In this document: one piece after another, positions 12,081-23,900 of the stretch
Layout: each line of letters starts with the position of its first letter
Numbering within the stretch: the stretch's first letter is position 1
From: Echinococcus granulosus
Lineage: Eukaryota; Platyhelminthes; Cestoda; Cyclophyllidea; Taeniidae
Assembly: GCF_000524195.1 (NCBI RefSeq)
Contig: NW_020170419.1
Span: 146,767-210,766 of the forward strand
Reading direction: 5' to 3'
Length of the DNA stretch: 64,000 bases
Made by a program: the position numbers and the translations under genes
Notes under the pieces: generated by a model
The model's database searches: none
Seen by the model: the letters and a program-made list of their open reading frames with translations, nothing else
What the model was told of the DNA's origin: nothing

Positions 12081-12286
12081 ATTGTAATACGATAGTGGTT
12101 TATCACTCAGTTCTGGTGAGGCGCCACTTTTGAACTTCGAATTAGCCCCCTTGTACCTCTCTGGGTGGGCTGGCCTTTTGGGCCATGCCAATAGCCCAGA
12201 CACCTTCTCCGTGCTGAATATGTATATTCTGCATGAGTATTGTGTCTTCTTTCGTCTTCAGGGAGTCCTGGGACGCTACAATATCG
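12081..12286 (-). repeat. Interspersed repeat, copy B (inverted arm)
   Basis: Reverse-complement partner of copy A at 10666-10869, separated by about 1.2 kb. The two copies could be terminal inverted repeats of one 1.6-kb element or independent insertions in opposite orientation. The internal 1.2 kb has no recognisable transposase or reverse transcriptase, so I cannot decide. Confidence 0.8.
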
Positions 12287-12831
12287 TCTCGCCCCAAGTA
12301 TTTGAAATCGGATGTGGAGAAAGTAATAACCTTATTTTGCTATATTGTTTTATGCATAAACTTATTTTTTAAGGTGCATGACTCTGTAGGACAAGCTTGT
12401 GGTGTGGTTCAAGTGTTTAAAAAACCTGCTTAATTGCATTTCTTAACATGGTATAAATTGATCCGTCAAATAAAATAAAGTAAAGCAAACTCCCACATAC
12501 GTTAATTTTAGTTTTATGCATAAGTTAAAGTCATGTGTTTTAAGAAAACTTAGCTAGTTTTTTACCCAGATATGGTGTAATCACCTTACTCTCAGCTCAC
12601 CAATATTTTAATAGATTTGAAATCTTTGGCGTAGTGCAGAGACGATATCAATTTGTTCGTCTAGCAAACATAGTTTTAAAAGAACAAAGTACTGTTTCAA
12701 ACCCTAACAAATCTTGGCTTATTTTGCAGTTTTAATTTACACTGATTGTTTTAACCAGCAAAACGACTACCAATCTTCATTCGCGTACTCTCTAAGTTCG
12801 TGGTTGGCAACTTGCAGTTCTTTGATTCATA
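12287..12831. other. Intergenic DNA upstream of SERF
   Basis: AT-rich and without recognisable coding potential. It presumably contains the SERF promoter and any 5' UTR. Confidence 0.45.
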
Positions 12832-13099
12832 ATGACTCGTACGGCCTAGCTCTAAGTATTTGCTAACTGATACTGCTTCAGGTGGTAATCAGCGTGAATT
12901 AGCCCGTCAGAAAAACCAACAAAAACAAAAGGAGAACCAAAAAAAGGTTGGTTCTAAGGACAAGGCCGGCAACAAAGGCCTTACCCTAGAGGAACGTCGC
13001 CAAAGGTTCGATTTTTCTTAGTATTATTCTTTTAGGGACGCTGCCGCTCTTCAAGCTAAACAGGCGAAGAAGAATAGCGAGTTGCAGCAAAATGCCTAG
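12832..13099 (+). CDS. SERF: SERF/4F5-like small charged protein, 3 exons, complete
   Basis: SERF (small EDRK-rich factor) proteins are tiny, highly charged and largely disordered; family members modify amyloid aggregation and are found in cytosol and nucleus. Exons are 12832-12838, 12882-13005 and 13036-13099, giving 64 residues, the family's usual size. The protein starts MTRGNQRELARQKNQQKQ, the diagnostic 4F5 start, continues with the Lys/Gln-rich GSKDKAGNKGLTLEERRQRD, and ends KKNSELQQNA. The first coding exon is only 7 nt: ATG ACT C, with the Arg codon completed across the intron. Introns are 43 and 30 nt, both GT-AG. A splice acceptor (CTTGCAG) sits 17 nt before the ATG. No open frame of this gene is long enough to be noticed without splicing. 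Confidence 0.93.
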
Positions 13100-13704
13100 G
13101 AAGTCTCTGCCAGTTTTTTTCCTGTACCATGCATTGCTTGACGCCGTACCTACCCACATGCTTAGCACCTCCCACCTCGCTTGTCCCATTTTTGGACCCT
13201 TAAAAGTATCTTACAAATATTGAATGTCTGTTTTTTAATGTCTTAGTATCAGATTGCTGGAATGTGCATTTGGTCTGGTTTTGGTCCAATTTGTTTTTTT
13301 CGATGTTCGTCGTTTAACATGGCTAATTTGCTGAGTTTGACCACTTTACCAGATGTGGATATCCCTTTCCGGACAAACGTTGTTTTGTATTGTTTTGCTT
13401 AATCTTGTAAGATCCTTTAAATCATTCGTTTTCGCAGTCCCTTTTCGTCAAATTTCCTTTATGCTCCCATAATCCCTTCTTTTATTCAGTCTGGTTCCTT
13501 TTAAGTCAGGCCTTTGCCCAACAGGTGACCATTGTAATTTTTCTACTCTTTTGTCAAACTTGGTTCGAGTCGGTTTATTCTTGGGTGGATGTTTGCCAAT
13601 GTTTCCCAATTGGAACTGGTTTCCTCTGTAGCAAGGATTTTGGATCATCTCACACTACTTATTAACCGCTCTATTAGTTGTGGAGGACCTATCAGGAGGG
13701 GAAA

Positions 13705-13772
13705 TGTGAATTGCGCAATATTGCGTTAACGTGATTTACAAGCGCTTATCCCTCTCAGGCGCGCAATTCACA
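13705..13772. repeat. 12-bp perfect inverted repeat, 44-bp spacer
   Basis: TGTGAATTGCGC at 13705-13716 is repeated in reverse complement as GCGCAATTCACA at 13761-13772. It could form a hairpin in DNA or RNA downstream of SERF. No function can be assigned. Confidence 0.75.
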
Positions 13773-13986
13773 CGACCCACTTCTCTCTTAGTATGAGTTA
13801 AGTTGATGCTAGTGAATTGATAATTTTACTAGTCTCTGCACACCCTAGTTGTTTTATTGCCTTTAATCCATCTCAGAGTGGATTCTACTTTTCTACTTTG
13901 CGGAGAATTGGCCGTAGGAGATCTTGGACCCTGCTCAAAGGCGGCCGGATCCATCACAAGGCGAAGGGATGAAAGATAATCGAGTA

Positions 13987-13992
13987 TTTATT
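13987..13992 (-). terminator. Candidate poly(A) signal AATAAA for the RhoGAP gene
   Basis: AATAAA on the minus strand lies about 450 nt past the stop codon at 14441. Position is plausible for a 3' UTR, but the hexamer is common in AT-rich DNA. Confidence 0.35.
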
Positions 13993-14440
13993 TGGCCAAA
14001 AAAGGGTCGTAAAATGCTCATTGTGAATACACAAGCACATGCTCACACACGCATACAGGCGACTGCAATCTCTGTGTATATATATATGCATACCTCCTCG
14101 CCTGTGTCTGTGTGTCGTAGATTTGCTGTGATTGCAATAGGGACAGGTCTTGGGTAGGAGGGAGTTGGAAAGAAGCTCTGGTTTGTCATTTTCATTCACT
14201 GAAGGCGCGCGGGGAGGAGAAGGAAAAAGTTGGTTTTTCTACAATTCATAACGGGTGTGAATTTTGTACAGGATTGTGCGAAACAAGTCATCAGAAACAG
14301 AGGAGGAAAAGACTGTCGCAATGGCAGCAGTAGTTTCCAAAAAAACATCTGAAGTGGAGGGGAGAGGGTGATCGAAATTAATCATTCAGAAGACGAAATG
14401 GGGGAGAGGGAAGGGTGTAGAAAGACGGGAAGGAGAGTGT

Positions 14441-14949
14441 TCATCGGAACCACCATTTACGTAGGCTATGGTGTCGAACTCGGGACAGTGTTTCACTGCT
14501 TGACGAAGGTGGCGTTGACTGCTTTTGTGGTTGCTCCTCCGACGCTTGAGTTGTCGGCTCCGGGGACTCCGAAAGCGCTTCCCTCGCTTCGCCACAGTGA
14601 TCACCGCGTCTTCGACAGGATTTTACTCGCCGAAAAGCCACCAAATGACTGATACTGTAGATCTCCTCTCCTGCTTCGACAACTGCCATCTCCATTATCG
14701 ACTTACTCTCAGGTGCTTCGCCCCCGCTGTGACGACGCTGTCGGTGGAAGGGGCGCCAACGGGAGGAGGATGTCGCCTTGTTGGTAGTATCGGTGGAAGG
14801 GTTCAGGGACGGATTAAAGCTTGATATGCGAGGCGATGGTGGTGCTGTGATGGAAGAGTGTGCCAGAAGCGAATGTTGCATGCGAGCGGGTGAAGAGTCT
14901 TCTCTCTCTACATCACAGTAGTCCTCAGGGATTATTAGAAGAGTGGGTT
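14441..14949 (-). CDS. RhoGAP gene exon 18, last exon with stop
   Basis: Acceptor with a T-rich tract ending GGATTTAG; reads QPTLLIIPEDYCDVERED, then Ser/Pro-rich and basic sequence to the stop at 14441. No domain known. Probably a regulatory tail with many serines next to Arg or Pro. Confidence 0.7.
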
Positions 14950-17900
14950 CTAAATCCAAAAAAAAGGGTGGAATAGCTTATTTTTCGCTTCCAGGTTTTT
15001 GGTTTTAAAGCAAGATTTAGTCTGTAAGCGCGTCCGTGTACGGGGCACCCCGATTGATAAACATCCGGGTTTAGATTCGTTCTCCCCAATCGCCCGGGGC
15101 GTGGCATCACTCCAAGTGTACATATTTCTCCATTATGTCTTTACCAGTTTTTCTTGCGACATTTGCAAAGCAAAGTAAAAGATGTGTCGGCCAAAGCAGA
15201 GATGTGGTTCTCATGCAAAAAAGAAGGACTCGAAAACCAAACCAGTAATGCAAAAGAACACCCCTCATAAGGTCCGGCAGAAGATGCCTCGGTTTTACAG
15301 CACAAAACACCATAAAACTATGAAAGAGTGATGACAACAACCATGAAAAGTCAGACTTTAACACAACAACAAACCCGTGAGTAGATGGCGAGTAGTTGCT
15401 GAGTGCAATAAATTTCGGATGCGGGGAGACTTACGGTAAAGGTGGAAGTGAGGCAGTGTCACTCTGAATGAAGAGAAGAATCATGTGTTTCAAGCATCAA
15501 TGTTAAAAAGTTAAATCGATTTCTCCTTTTCGGATCCTTTGTCTCCAATGACAGGTTAAAAATTTAAAGCGGACATTTTGTAGTGAGAAAATTGCACTCT
15601 CCTTAAATAACGGAACGGCCACATTATCGAGGTGCCAGTGCTAAACAAAGTTCAGTCATTTTTACCTCTCAAAGCAATCTTTTCTTCATTTTTTCTTTCT
15701 TCATTGGAAACAATGCAGATGAAATGCGGGAAGGGAGGAAAAGTTCTTAGTTGTGCCTGAGCCAGCCAATACCTACTTATATGTAATAAGTAGCTGGGCA
15801 GAAGTTTTGTCACTGGGGTTAACGTTCTCCCCCGCACTGCTTTGACGTGGCTGAATGCGCTACCTTTCGTGGATCCTACGAGTCAATTCTCAAAGGCAAC
15901 TAATGACGTGGAAGAAGACTCGATCTAAATAACGGACAGACGCTTCTTTGATATGTCTGACTTTGACACTATAACGACACCTTAGAGTTGTTCGTTTTTA
16001 AATTAGTTTATTGAAAAAATTAGGCTATCCTTAGGTTTACTTAAAGGTGTATCTCAACAGTCGAAAAAGGGGAAAATGAGTAAATTTACTGCCAAATACT
16101 AATCAAGAACCAGGGAAGACAGGCTCTACCTGAATTGATCAAAAAAGAATACAAAAAGGGATTTCGTACTTTCTGGAGAGCCAGGGACCTCTTTGTATGG
16201 AGAAAATGCAGTCCTGTGGGTAATTACGTCGATGTCCCTTACTTGATCTACAATAGCAAATAAGGAAAAATAAAACGCATTAAATCCATCCTGGTACCAG
16301 TTGGTAATGAAATTAATTTGCCAACGACACTTCTGCTGCCAGAGTCTGCTTCAGGGGAAATTCGTCCGTCAAGCATCGGATCCTACCAACTATGAGCCAA
16401 TATGGAAAACGTGCCACACAGTTGTAACGGTGAGCTCGAGTAAAAAAAGTGGATGACACATATGTGTGACGTTAATGGGAAATGTTTTCACTAGCTGGAT
16501 CAAATAATCAGATAGTTCATAATTAACTCGATCACTTACGCTCTTCTCTCCGCCGTCCCGCAGAAAGTGACCTTAAAAAGGAGAAAATGAAGAAAATGGA
16601 AATATAGTTTAGAAGGTCAAGGCATGTCTAGAATTCAGTCATCCAATCAGTCATGCCTATGTTCACTCAGTCAATCATTTATCCACTCATTCATTTGTCC
16701 ATTCATTTAATAATTTACAATGCATCCGCCCATCCATCCAGCAGTCTACTCTGTCCTTCAGCCAAGGGGGTAATCCCACTTTCCAGGTTCAAATTGTAGA
16801 ACCCATGCTCCACTGCAGAGGTCCAACTCACCTCTCCTGATTGTGAGACCGATTCTCCCCACCTGGTTGACTAACTGGTCGGTTCCTGTGACGCTGTTGA
16901 TGTTGCTGCAACTGTTGTTGTTGCTGATGTTGCTGCTGGATCTCCTGCAACTCCACAGCACTGGATTCAAGTGCCTGCTCAACCACCGTGGCCACGTCGG
17001 TCGGTTTGTCCAGACTAGGACCCGGCTCCTCGGCCACTTCAAGGTCAGAGGTGGAGGGTGGGGGAGGGAGTAGTGCTGCCGCATGAAGCATCTCCTGAAG
17101 CACGGGACGAACATCGCCTGCGAGGCGGAAGGGGGTTAATTAAAAGACACAGGAATAGGGAGAGGAGGAAGCACTCTCTCTAATTCACGGACTGGTTAAT
17201 CAAAGCCTGAAAATTAGAGGTTTAACCCAAGAAACGAACAGAAATCTCAGCAGTACTAACCCTCAGAGCGTCCAGGTTGATTGGCGAATTCAAGGCCCTG
17301 CGAAGTACCCGATGAGGAAGCAGCCATTGCCTCCGCCAACGCCTCGTCTGTCAGCAGCACCTTGTCCGAGTCCTCGGGCACGAAACAACCACTCTCTAGT
17401 CCCAAGTCGGGCGAGAACACCCACTTGTGGTACTTGATTATTGTCTCCAGCAGCTGCGAAAACACACCAAACGCTCAGATTCCCTGCTACCCAAAAAATT
17501 TGCAATGAAGGGATGCCATGCGTATTCGCGAATGACAGTGCTACCTGTGTGTAGCCCACTTCAGTATTTCCAGATTTTGTGTTTACTGCAATGTTGCATC
17601 ACCACCACATCGATCACGTCTTACCTTCCAGCAGTTGGGAGGCAGGGCTTTTGGAAAGGTCAATTACGCTAAGCTTAGTATGTGCAGACGTGGTCAACAG
17701 CACTCCTGAGGGTGCCAGTAACCACAGAAAACCGTCCCATCTCGCTTCCGGCAATAGTTTTCTTCTCTGCGTCTAATTCTCAGACGTTCCAGTTCACTTC
17801 TCCAATTGGACGACCTCACAAACGGATTCGACTGTACGTGGAATGCCATTGTTTACTTCATTAAAACTAAACAATAGTTACACCTAATCCTTTATCGACT

Positions 17901-20900
17901 GAAAGGTGTGCGGCAAAATAAAACAGCTTTTTGGGAGACGGTTAGAAGTGCACATCATAATTACGTCTTTCACCCCACTCCTATGACTTTTTCTGGCTTC
18001 AGAGAAGACCCAGTGCGCTACAGAATCCCCATGGTCTCAGCTTCCTATTCAGTAGCCAATTTTTAGCTGACAGACCATGGAAACTAGCACACCTTACTTC
18101 AATTTAACAAAAACACAAAAACGCACCCAGATTTTGAACTTTGAGTCGGCCATAAAGAGCTCCGGACTGTCCTCATTCGATTGGATGAGATTGGGCGCGA
18201 AAACCAGCGCCAAGTTATAGGCCGTCATCCGGTTGACAGCCTGACGTGAGGCCACACGGGCCAGGTGGGTAGCCAGATAGCGCAGAGTTGCTCGATGTAC
18301 TCGATACTCTGGGTGTTTGGGGTAGCATTCCATGATGCTGAGGAGACGCTGCACCGAGAGTAGCCGACGTTCCCACGACTCTACACGCGATGCCGCAAGA
18401 AACTCGGGATACATTGCTGAAATGGCAAAGCAAGGGTCTGTTGCAGAAACTGTGAAAAATAATTCCATTTGCGGTCCGATTTCGACCATTAAGACTACTG
18501 CATCATCATGATATTTCTATAGGTAGAAAATTAAGACAATGTACAGTATTGAAGTGGTGATTTAAATAGCTCCCAATCCTGGTCACCAAACCCCAAGACA
18601 GGGTGAGATTTATGACTAAAGCATAGTCTGAATGAAGTGGCAGAATATAGGATTTAAATTTTAATAAAAAACCCTATAGGTGATCTCCGAATTACAAGAA
18701 TGACGGTTACAAAGTTGGAGTTTGTCACCGAAGCAGAATAATCAAGGTGGTACCTCCGAAATTTTCACACCAGAAAAGTTAATGGGATCATTACCCTGTG
18801 TCACCGTGAAATACAGAATGCTCAGCCAAAACTTAGACCTCAACCAGTGCCTTCAAACTTCAAAGCTACGAAGAGCATTTCGCAAGGGATTTCCCGGTAA
18901 ATGGATAAGAAAGAAGCTCAAATGACTGCATACGAGTGGATAGGCCTTTAATAACTTTCCAAATATTAAGGCCAACATTACAACCAATTACTGTCGAGTA
19001 GTGATGGAGTAATTAAGGCCAAGTAACTTTTGAATGTTTCCGAAGGTTATGCGTTGGAAATTTAGCCTGGGATAACAAACGACAAGGACCCCTCCATCAT
19101 TGAAAAACCCCGTTAAAGAATTTTAAAAAAATGTGAAATTACATATATGTATAGGATGATTTGAATGACTTCATTAGTCCTAACGCAAAATCACACATGC
19201 TAGATTTTTAATGACGATAAAGAACATGGAAATAAAATAAGGATGGCTCTTAATCGTCTTCAGTCACCTAATTACTGCGACGCATAAATCACCAGATCTC
19301 AAGTGAACTACATGTGCCTTAAAATACTGCACCCTTCTTCTTTTCTCGTCACCACAAATACTTCTGAAGTAGGGTTATGAATTACACAGGGTTGGGTACT
19401 CCAGTGAAAGAAAATTACGAGTATCATTCAACTGCCTCGGATCAGATTTGGGAATAGAGGCAATCGCCAGAAGAGAATCACCATTTGGTCTCTGGCGATT
19501 ATAACGTAACTACACTAAAATCAAAACGCACTTTATGCATGCGATACGTGAATGGGAAAGCACTTTCCCTTATAAAAACGTGAATGAACATCGTAACTAG
19601 CTACTTATTTTTCGAAAACGTAAATGTATCATAGGTGGCAAATGAATTTTCGAGCTACGGTGAGCAAAGTTGAAAATTTTTCGGAATCTTGCCATTATCC
19701 TACGTTATATTGAATTCTGACACAGGTTGTGAAATATCTATCTTAAAGTTCGATGCAGAAGTAACCCTTTTGCCTTCCGACAAAGGGATTAAAACCAGGA
19801 AGTAGATGTCATTGTTCATGTTTGGATATTTTCCAAAGTAAACTATGGACGTTAGTTTTAAAAACGGCATGAAATATTTAATAAGTAGCCGGTGTCAACA
19901 ACTCACGGAACTCTAAATTCCCCATTCATTAGCCATGTACCAACTTTTCAAATAGTTTCCACTACCATTAAAGGTGTCGCAATATTCCCAGGTTTTAGCA
20001 TAGAAGTTCATAAAAGTGTTTCCATTCTGTCAAGTAATATTTACCTTTGGGAATTAATGAATCTGGCAGATTACGCAGAAGGGTTTTCAGCACACAAGCC
20101 AAAGCGTGGATATCATTCCATTTCTCGTTGCTAGCATCAATCTCACCCAGTTGCTAAAACAGTTAAATAAATGAGCATTATTGAGAAATCCGATCAAATG
20201 ACAAAGCCCGGGCAAGTTCGTGAACTCACTTTGCAGAGTTCCGCTGCCATGAAATCGTGGGCTAACTTGTTCCCCGACACTCTATAGATGCCCACACAAT
20301 TGAGACCGAATTTCTCCACCAATGTCACGCATAGCTCCACGACGAATGGTACAAACTGTGGTAAATTGTACATAAAGTAGAAAACCATCGTGTTTACTGA
20401 GTAATAATGAGCAGCAACCGCATTCGCCATTTTACTAATGGAGATTTCGGCTTCAACCGATTATGTTGAAAATGGAAAGTTAGAACTGACGATCAAAAAT
20501 TCTTTTTTTTCTCTGCCAACTTTACTTGAGAATTAAAAGCTAAACCTAAATTTATGGATCAGAACCACACAAAATTGGTTTTTATGGGAAAAAGCCGCTC
20601 CACACCTTAAAAAGCCGCATTGGGGAAAAATGACAATAAAGCCGAAAAACGAGTGTTTCGAGTTATTCAATAAAACGACTATTTTGAAATACCTATAGTT
20701 TTTACAAGTGTGTTACTACTTTTTTCTTTGGGAGAAATGTCATCGCAAAAAATGTAAAGCAAATAATAATTATTGCACGCGAATTTCTACCTAAACGGAC
20801 AAATCACGGTAACTTGTGCATGACTGCCTGACTCACGGCAGAAAATGTGCTTCGTGCGCATTGGTGAATGGGGAGGGAGCCAACCAGCGATCGCTCTGGG

Positions 20901-23900
20901 TGGAGAATGGGTGGATCTAGTAGGACGGCTTCGTGGAGGTCACCAGGTTCCGAGTCAATGCTCATAGCGGGATCAGTAGGTCTTCGGAGTAGCCTTCGGG
21001 CTGTCTGAGCGTTGAGTTCCTTTTGCTACCAGCAAAAAATAGATGTCTTGTGGATTTAAACATCATAACAATTACTACTAGCAAAGTTTCAGTACACTTT
21101 AATTCATCAACCCAAATTCATCAGTCCAGAAATGGATTTTTGAGAAAATTCATTATGAATGGGGAAGAGCAAAAAAAAAATCAAGAGCAAAATCATGTAA
21201 TGCTATAATAGCTATAAAAGCTGCGCAAAAATAGCATTAGCCAGAGAGAGTTGTCGACTTGGCCAAAATGTGAGGAAAAGGCAACTGCATAAAACCGGGA
21301 CAATTTCAAATCAGGCGAGACTGACAAAAGAGAGTGTTGCCATCGAACCTGATGTCGTTAAAGCGCAACAACCTCTTCGCATCCGCAATGGGCCTTTAAG
21401 TTGATAAACGGAACACTTAAAAGAAGTTAGCCGAAACGCCCAGGAATTTTCGGGCAATGTGTTTCTTTCTTTTGATAAGGAAAAATTTAGCCTCACAACT
21501 GCCTATAGCAAATGCGAATCTTAAGAAATGTGTGGATTTCTTCCTCCCATACTGTATACTACTAATTTTTAGCAAGCAAGTTTTAATTAACTTTCACCTA
21601 ACCGAAATGTGAGTTCCCCATTTTTGAAAATCTTATTGTGTATATACCAAAAATGCAATTAATTTCTTTGGATAAAAGTCCTTGATTGAAAGTATTTAAG
21701 TGCATCTGAAGAAGATTTTCAAATGACCTTAACAGATCAGATGACCGCTAGGTGTGTGTGGACGTAAAAAAAATAGAGGATAGAAGATATTCAAGAGCTT
21801 TAAAATGTAATCCATACCGCTTAAAGCTGTTGGCAAGACTAAATCGTCTTAGAAACTCTAGAATAAGTCGAGCTTTTCTAACATGGCCGAGTCTTTTTTG
21901 TTGCCTCGAATAAGGTCACTTTACGCCCAAAGGCATGGCACCCGCATGCGCCATCATGTCATCACCGTGCCTGACCCGAAGCTTCGGATTCAGGACATCA
22001 AATTGGCTCATCACGTGCAGTTCAAGAGAGAAAAGAAAAATATTTGTGCTCACGGATGGGAATTTCATAGAATGGGAATTGCCCCATAAAAAAACGAGTT
22101 GACTCCAAATCTGGTGGAAAATTAACCATTTCCCATAGTCTTCCCAAAGCTCCAGTAAGTACTGACAATATCTCCAAATTTACGCCACTTTAATAAACTT
22201 TCCACTTAACAGCAGTTGAGGTAATCAGACTACTAGCAAAGGAACCGCCTTTTTTCCCTCCAAATTTTCTTTCTATTAAACAAAAAGCGAAATTTACCAG
22301 CCAATTTATAGAACTACCAAGCAAAGGGCAAGCAGCAGGAAAGAAAGCCGCCTTTTTAGAGCTATTAACATCACAAAGCAAAGTGAGTGTTGAAAAGGGA
22401 GGCAGAAAAAGTGAAAAAAAGCGAGATACCCGATTTAATCTCCAACGCACATAAAACACTTTCCAGAAGGACGCCAGTTTGACCACATCAAAAGTGTCAC
22501 GATTTGGGTCTCTTTTTGGCTCTCTCTCTCTCTCTCTCTCTCTCCCTTTGTATTCCAATTGGTGAAATGATAATTAACACTGCGGAAATGCAAATGAAGG
22601 CACAATTTGACCTCGCTCAGATATCGGCCAGATGGGGATGCAATAGAAGAAAGAAAAAGATAAAAGAGGGCTCTCAAGTTCTTCCGAACCGACAAATCCA
22701 CCCCACAAATAGGTGCCATAGTGAACACACTTGCTGACGGTTGAGTAAAAAATACGGAGAGAGGCAGTAACTTCACCAACAAATGCTCCAACTCAGCAAA
22801 ATTTTGGGATATTTAGTTAAGGAAAACGGTTTTAAGGGGAAAAAATTACACTAGTAAGGACTAACCAAACTTAGAGGTTAAAAGTGTGCTTATCTCGGGA
22901 TTTACCAACCTTATCACCCTTCATTTAACGAATCAAACTCCAAGTAGAATAAACCAATAAGAATTGAGCACAGCTCGACAAACGGCCTTGAATGATCCAA
23001 TCACGGTGCAGATGGTTTCTCAGGAAATGGCTTGAAGAGAAGCCGTTGCAGTGACACGCAAGGAGTCAGAGCCAACAGCAGAACTTACAATGACCCGGTT
23101 AAATATTTATAAACAGAACTTTTTGTTCAGTAAAAATATTGAGGAAAAATTTGCCCGTAAAATGCAGGTTTCATGCTGAAGCTAAAGGCACGCCTTATGC
23201 ACTTCAAATGTGTGGAAAAAAAAAATTCCAATGATTTTTTAAGATAATTAATTATGGACGGGTCTTAAGGACAAAACCTTTTTGTCGTAAAAAACGGAGT
23301 TCCAGTGCTTAGTAAATAAGGGAGCAACTCAAGTTAACCTGATTTAAACACTGAGAAGGTAAAATTAATTGCTGTAAAGTTAAGGAAAAAATAAAGAGAA
23401 TCCGACCTCTCCGTTTCCAGAAAAAAGCTGGTGGATTTCTTTGGTAGAAGTAGGCAAACCTGCAAGCGACACTGATCTAACCACAAACATTCCCATTGTT
23501 TAAGTTTGCCTCTCAAGAGGGAGTCATTAGTTAAAACAGCCCGAATTGCCATGCTTGGCTAAATTCCGATGAGTCGTGTCTCAAATGTCAAATTCTTTTC
23601 CATGGAATGCACAAAAATATTTATTGGTTGTGGGGAGAATTTTATACAGTAGTGTTGATCCAACCGAATGGCCGAAATAATTTGACACCTTTTTAAGTTA
23701 AATTAATGTCCATAAAGGTTTGAACAAAGACAATTTCTTGCGAAGAAGCCCTCTGCTACCACTAGACGGATACCCTAGGCACAAATCAGTCGGCATGAAG
23801 TTGGCGAACACATGCCTCAGATTTCCGGAAGGCATGGGAGGAGGGGAAGGAATAAAAAGAACTCACAGAATGGGAAGTATTCATGATACCCGAGGTGACG

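Larger units (their letters stand above)
13100..14440. other. Convergent intergenic region between SERF and the RhoGAP gene
   Basis: This 1.3-kb stretch holds the 3' ends of two converging genes. It contains a 12-bp perfect inverted repeat (13705-13772), a candidate poly(A) signal for the minus-strand gene at 13987-13992, and a short TA-rich run near 14080. I see no further gene. Confidence 0.5.
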
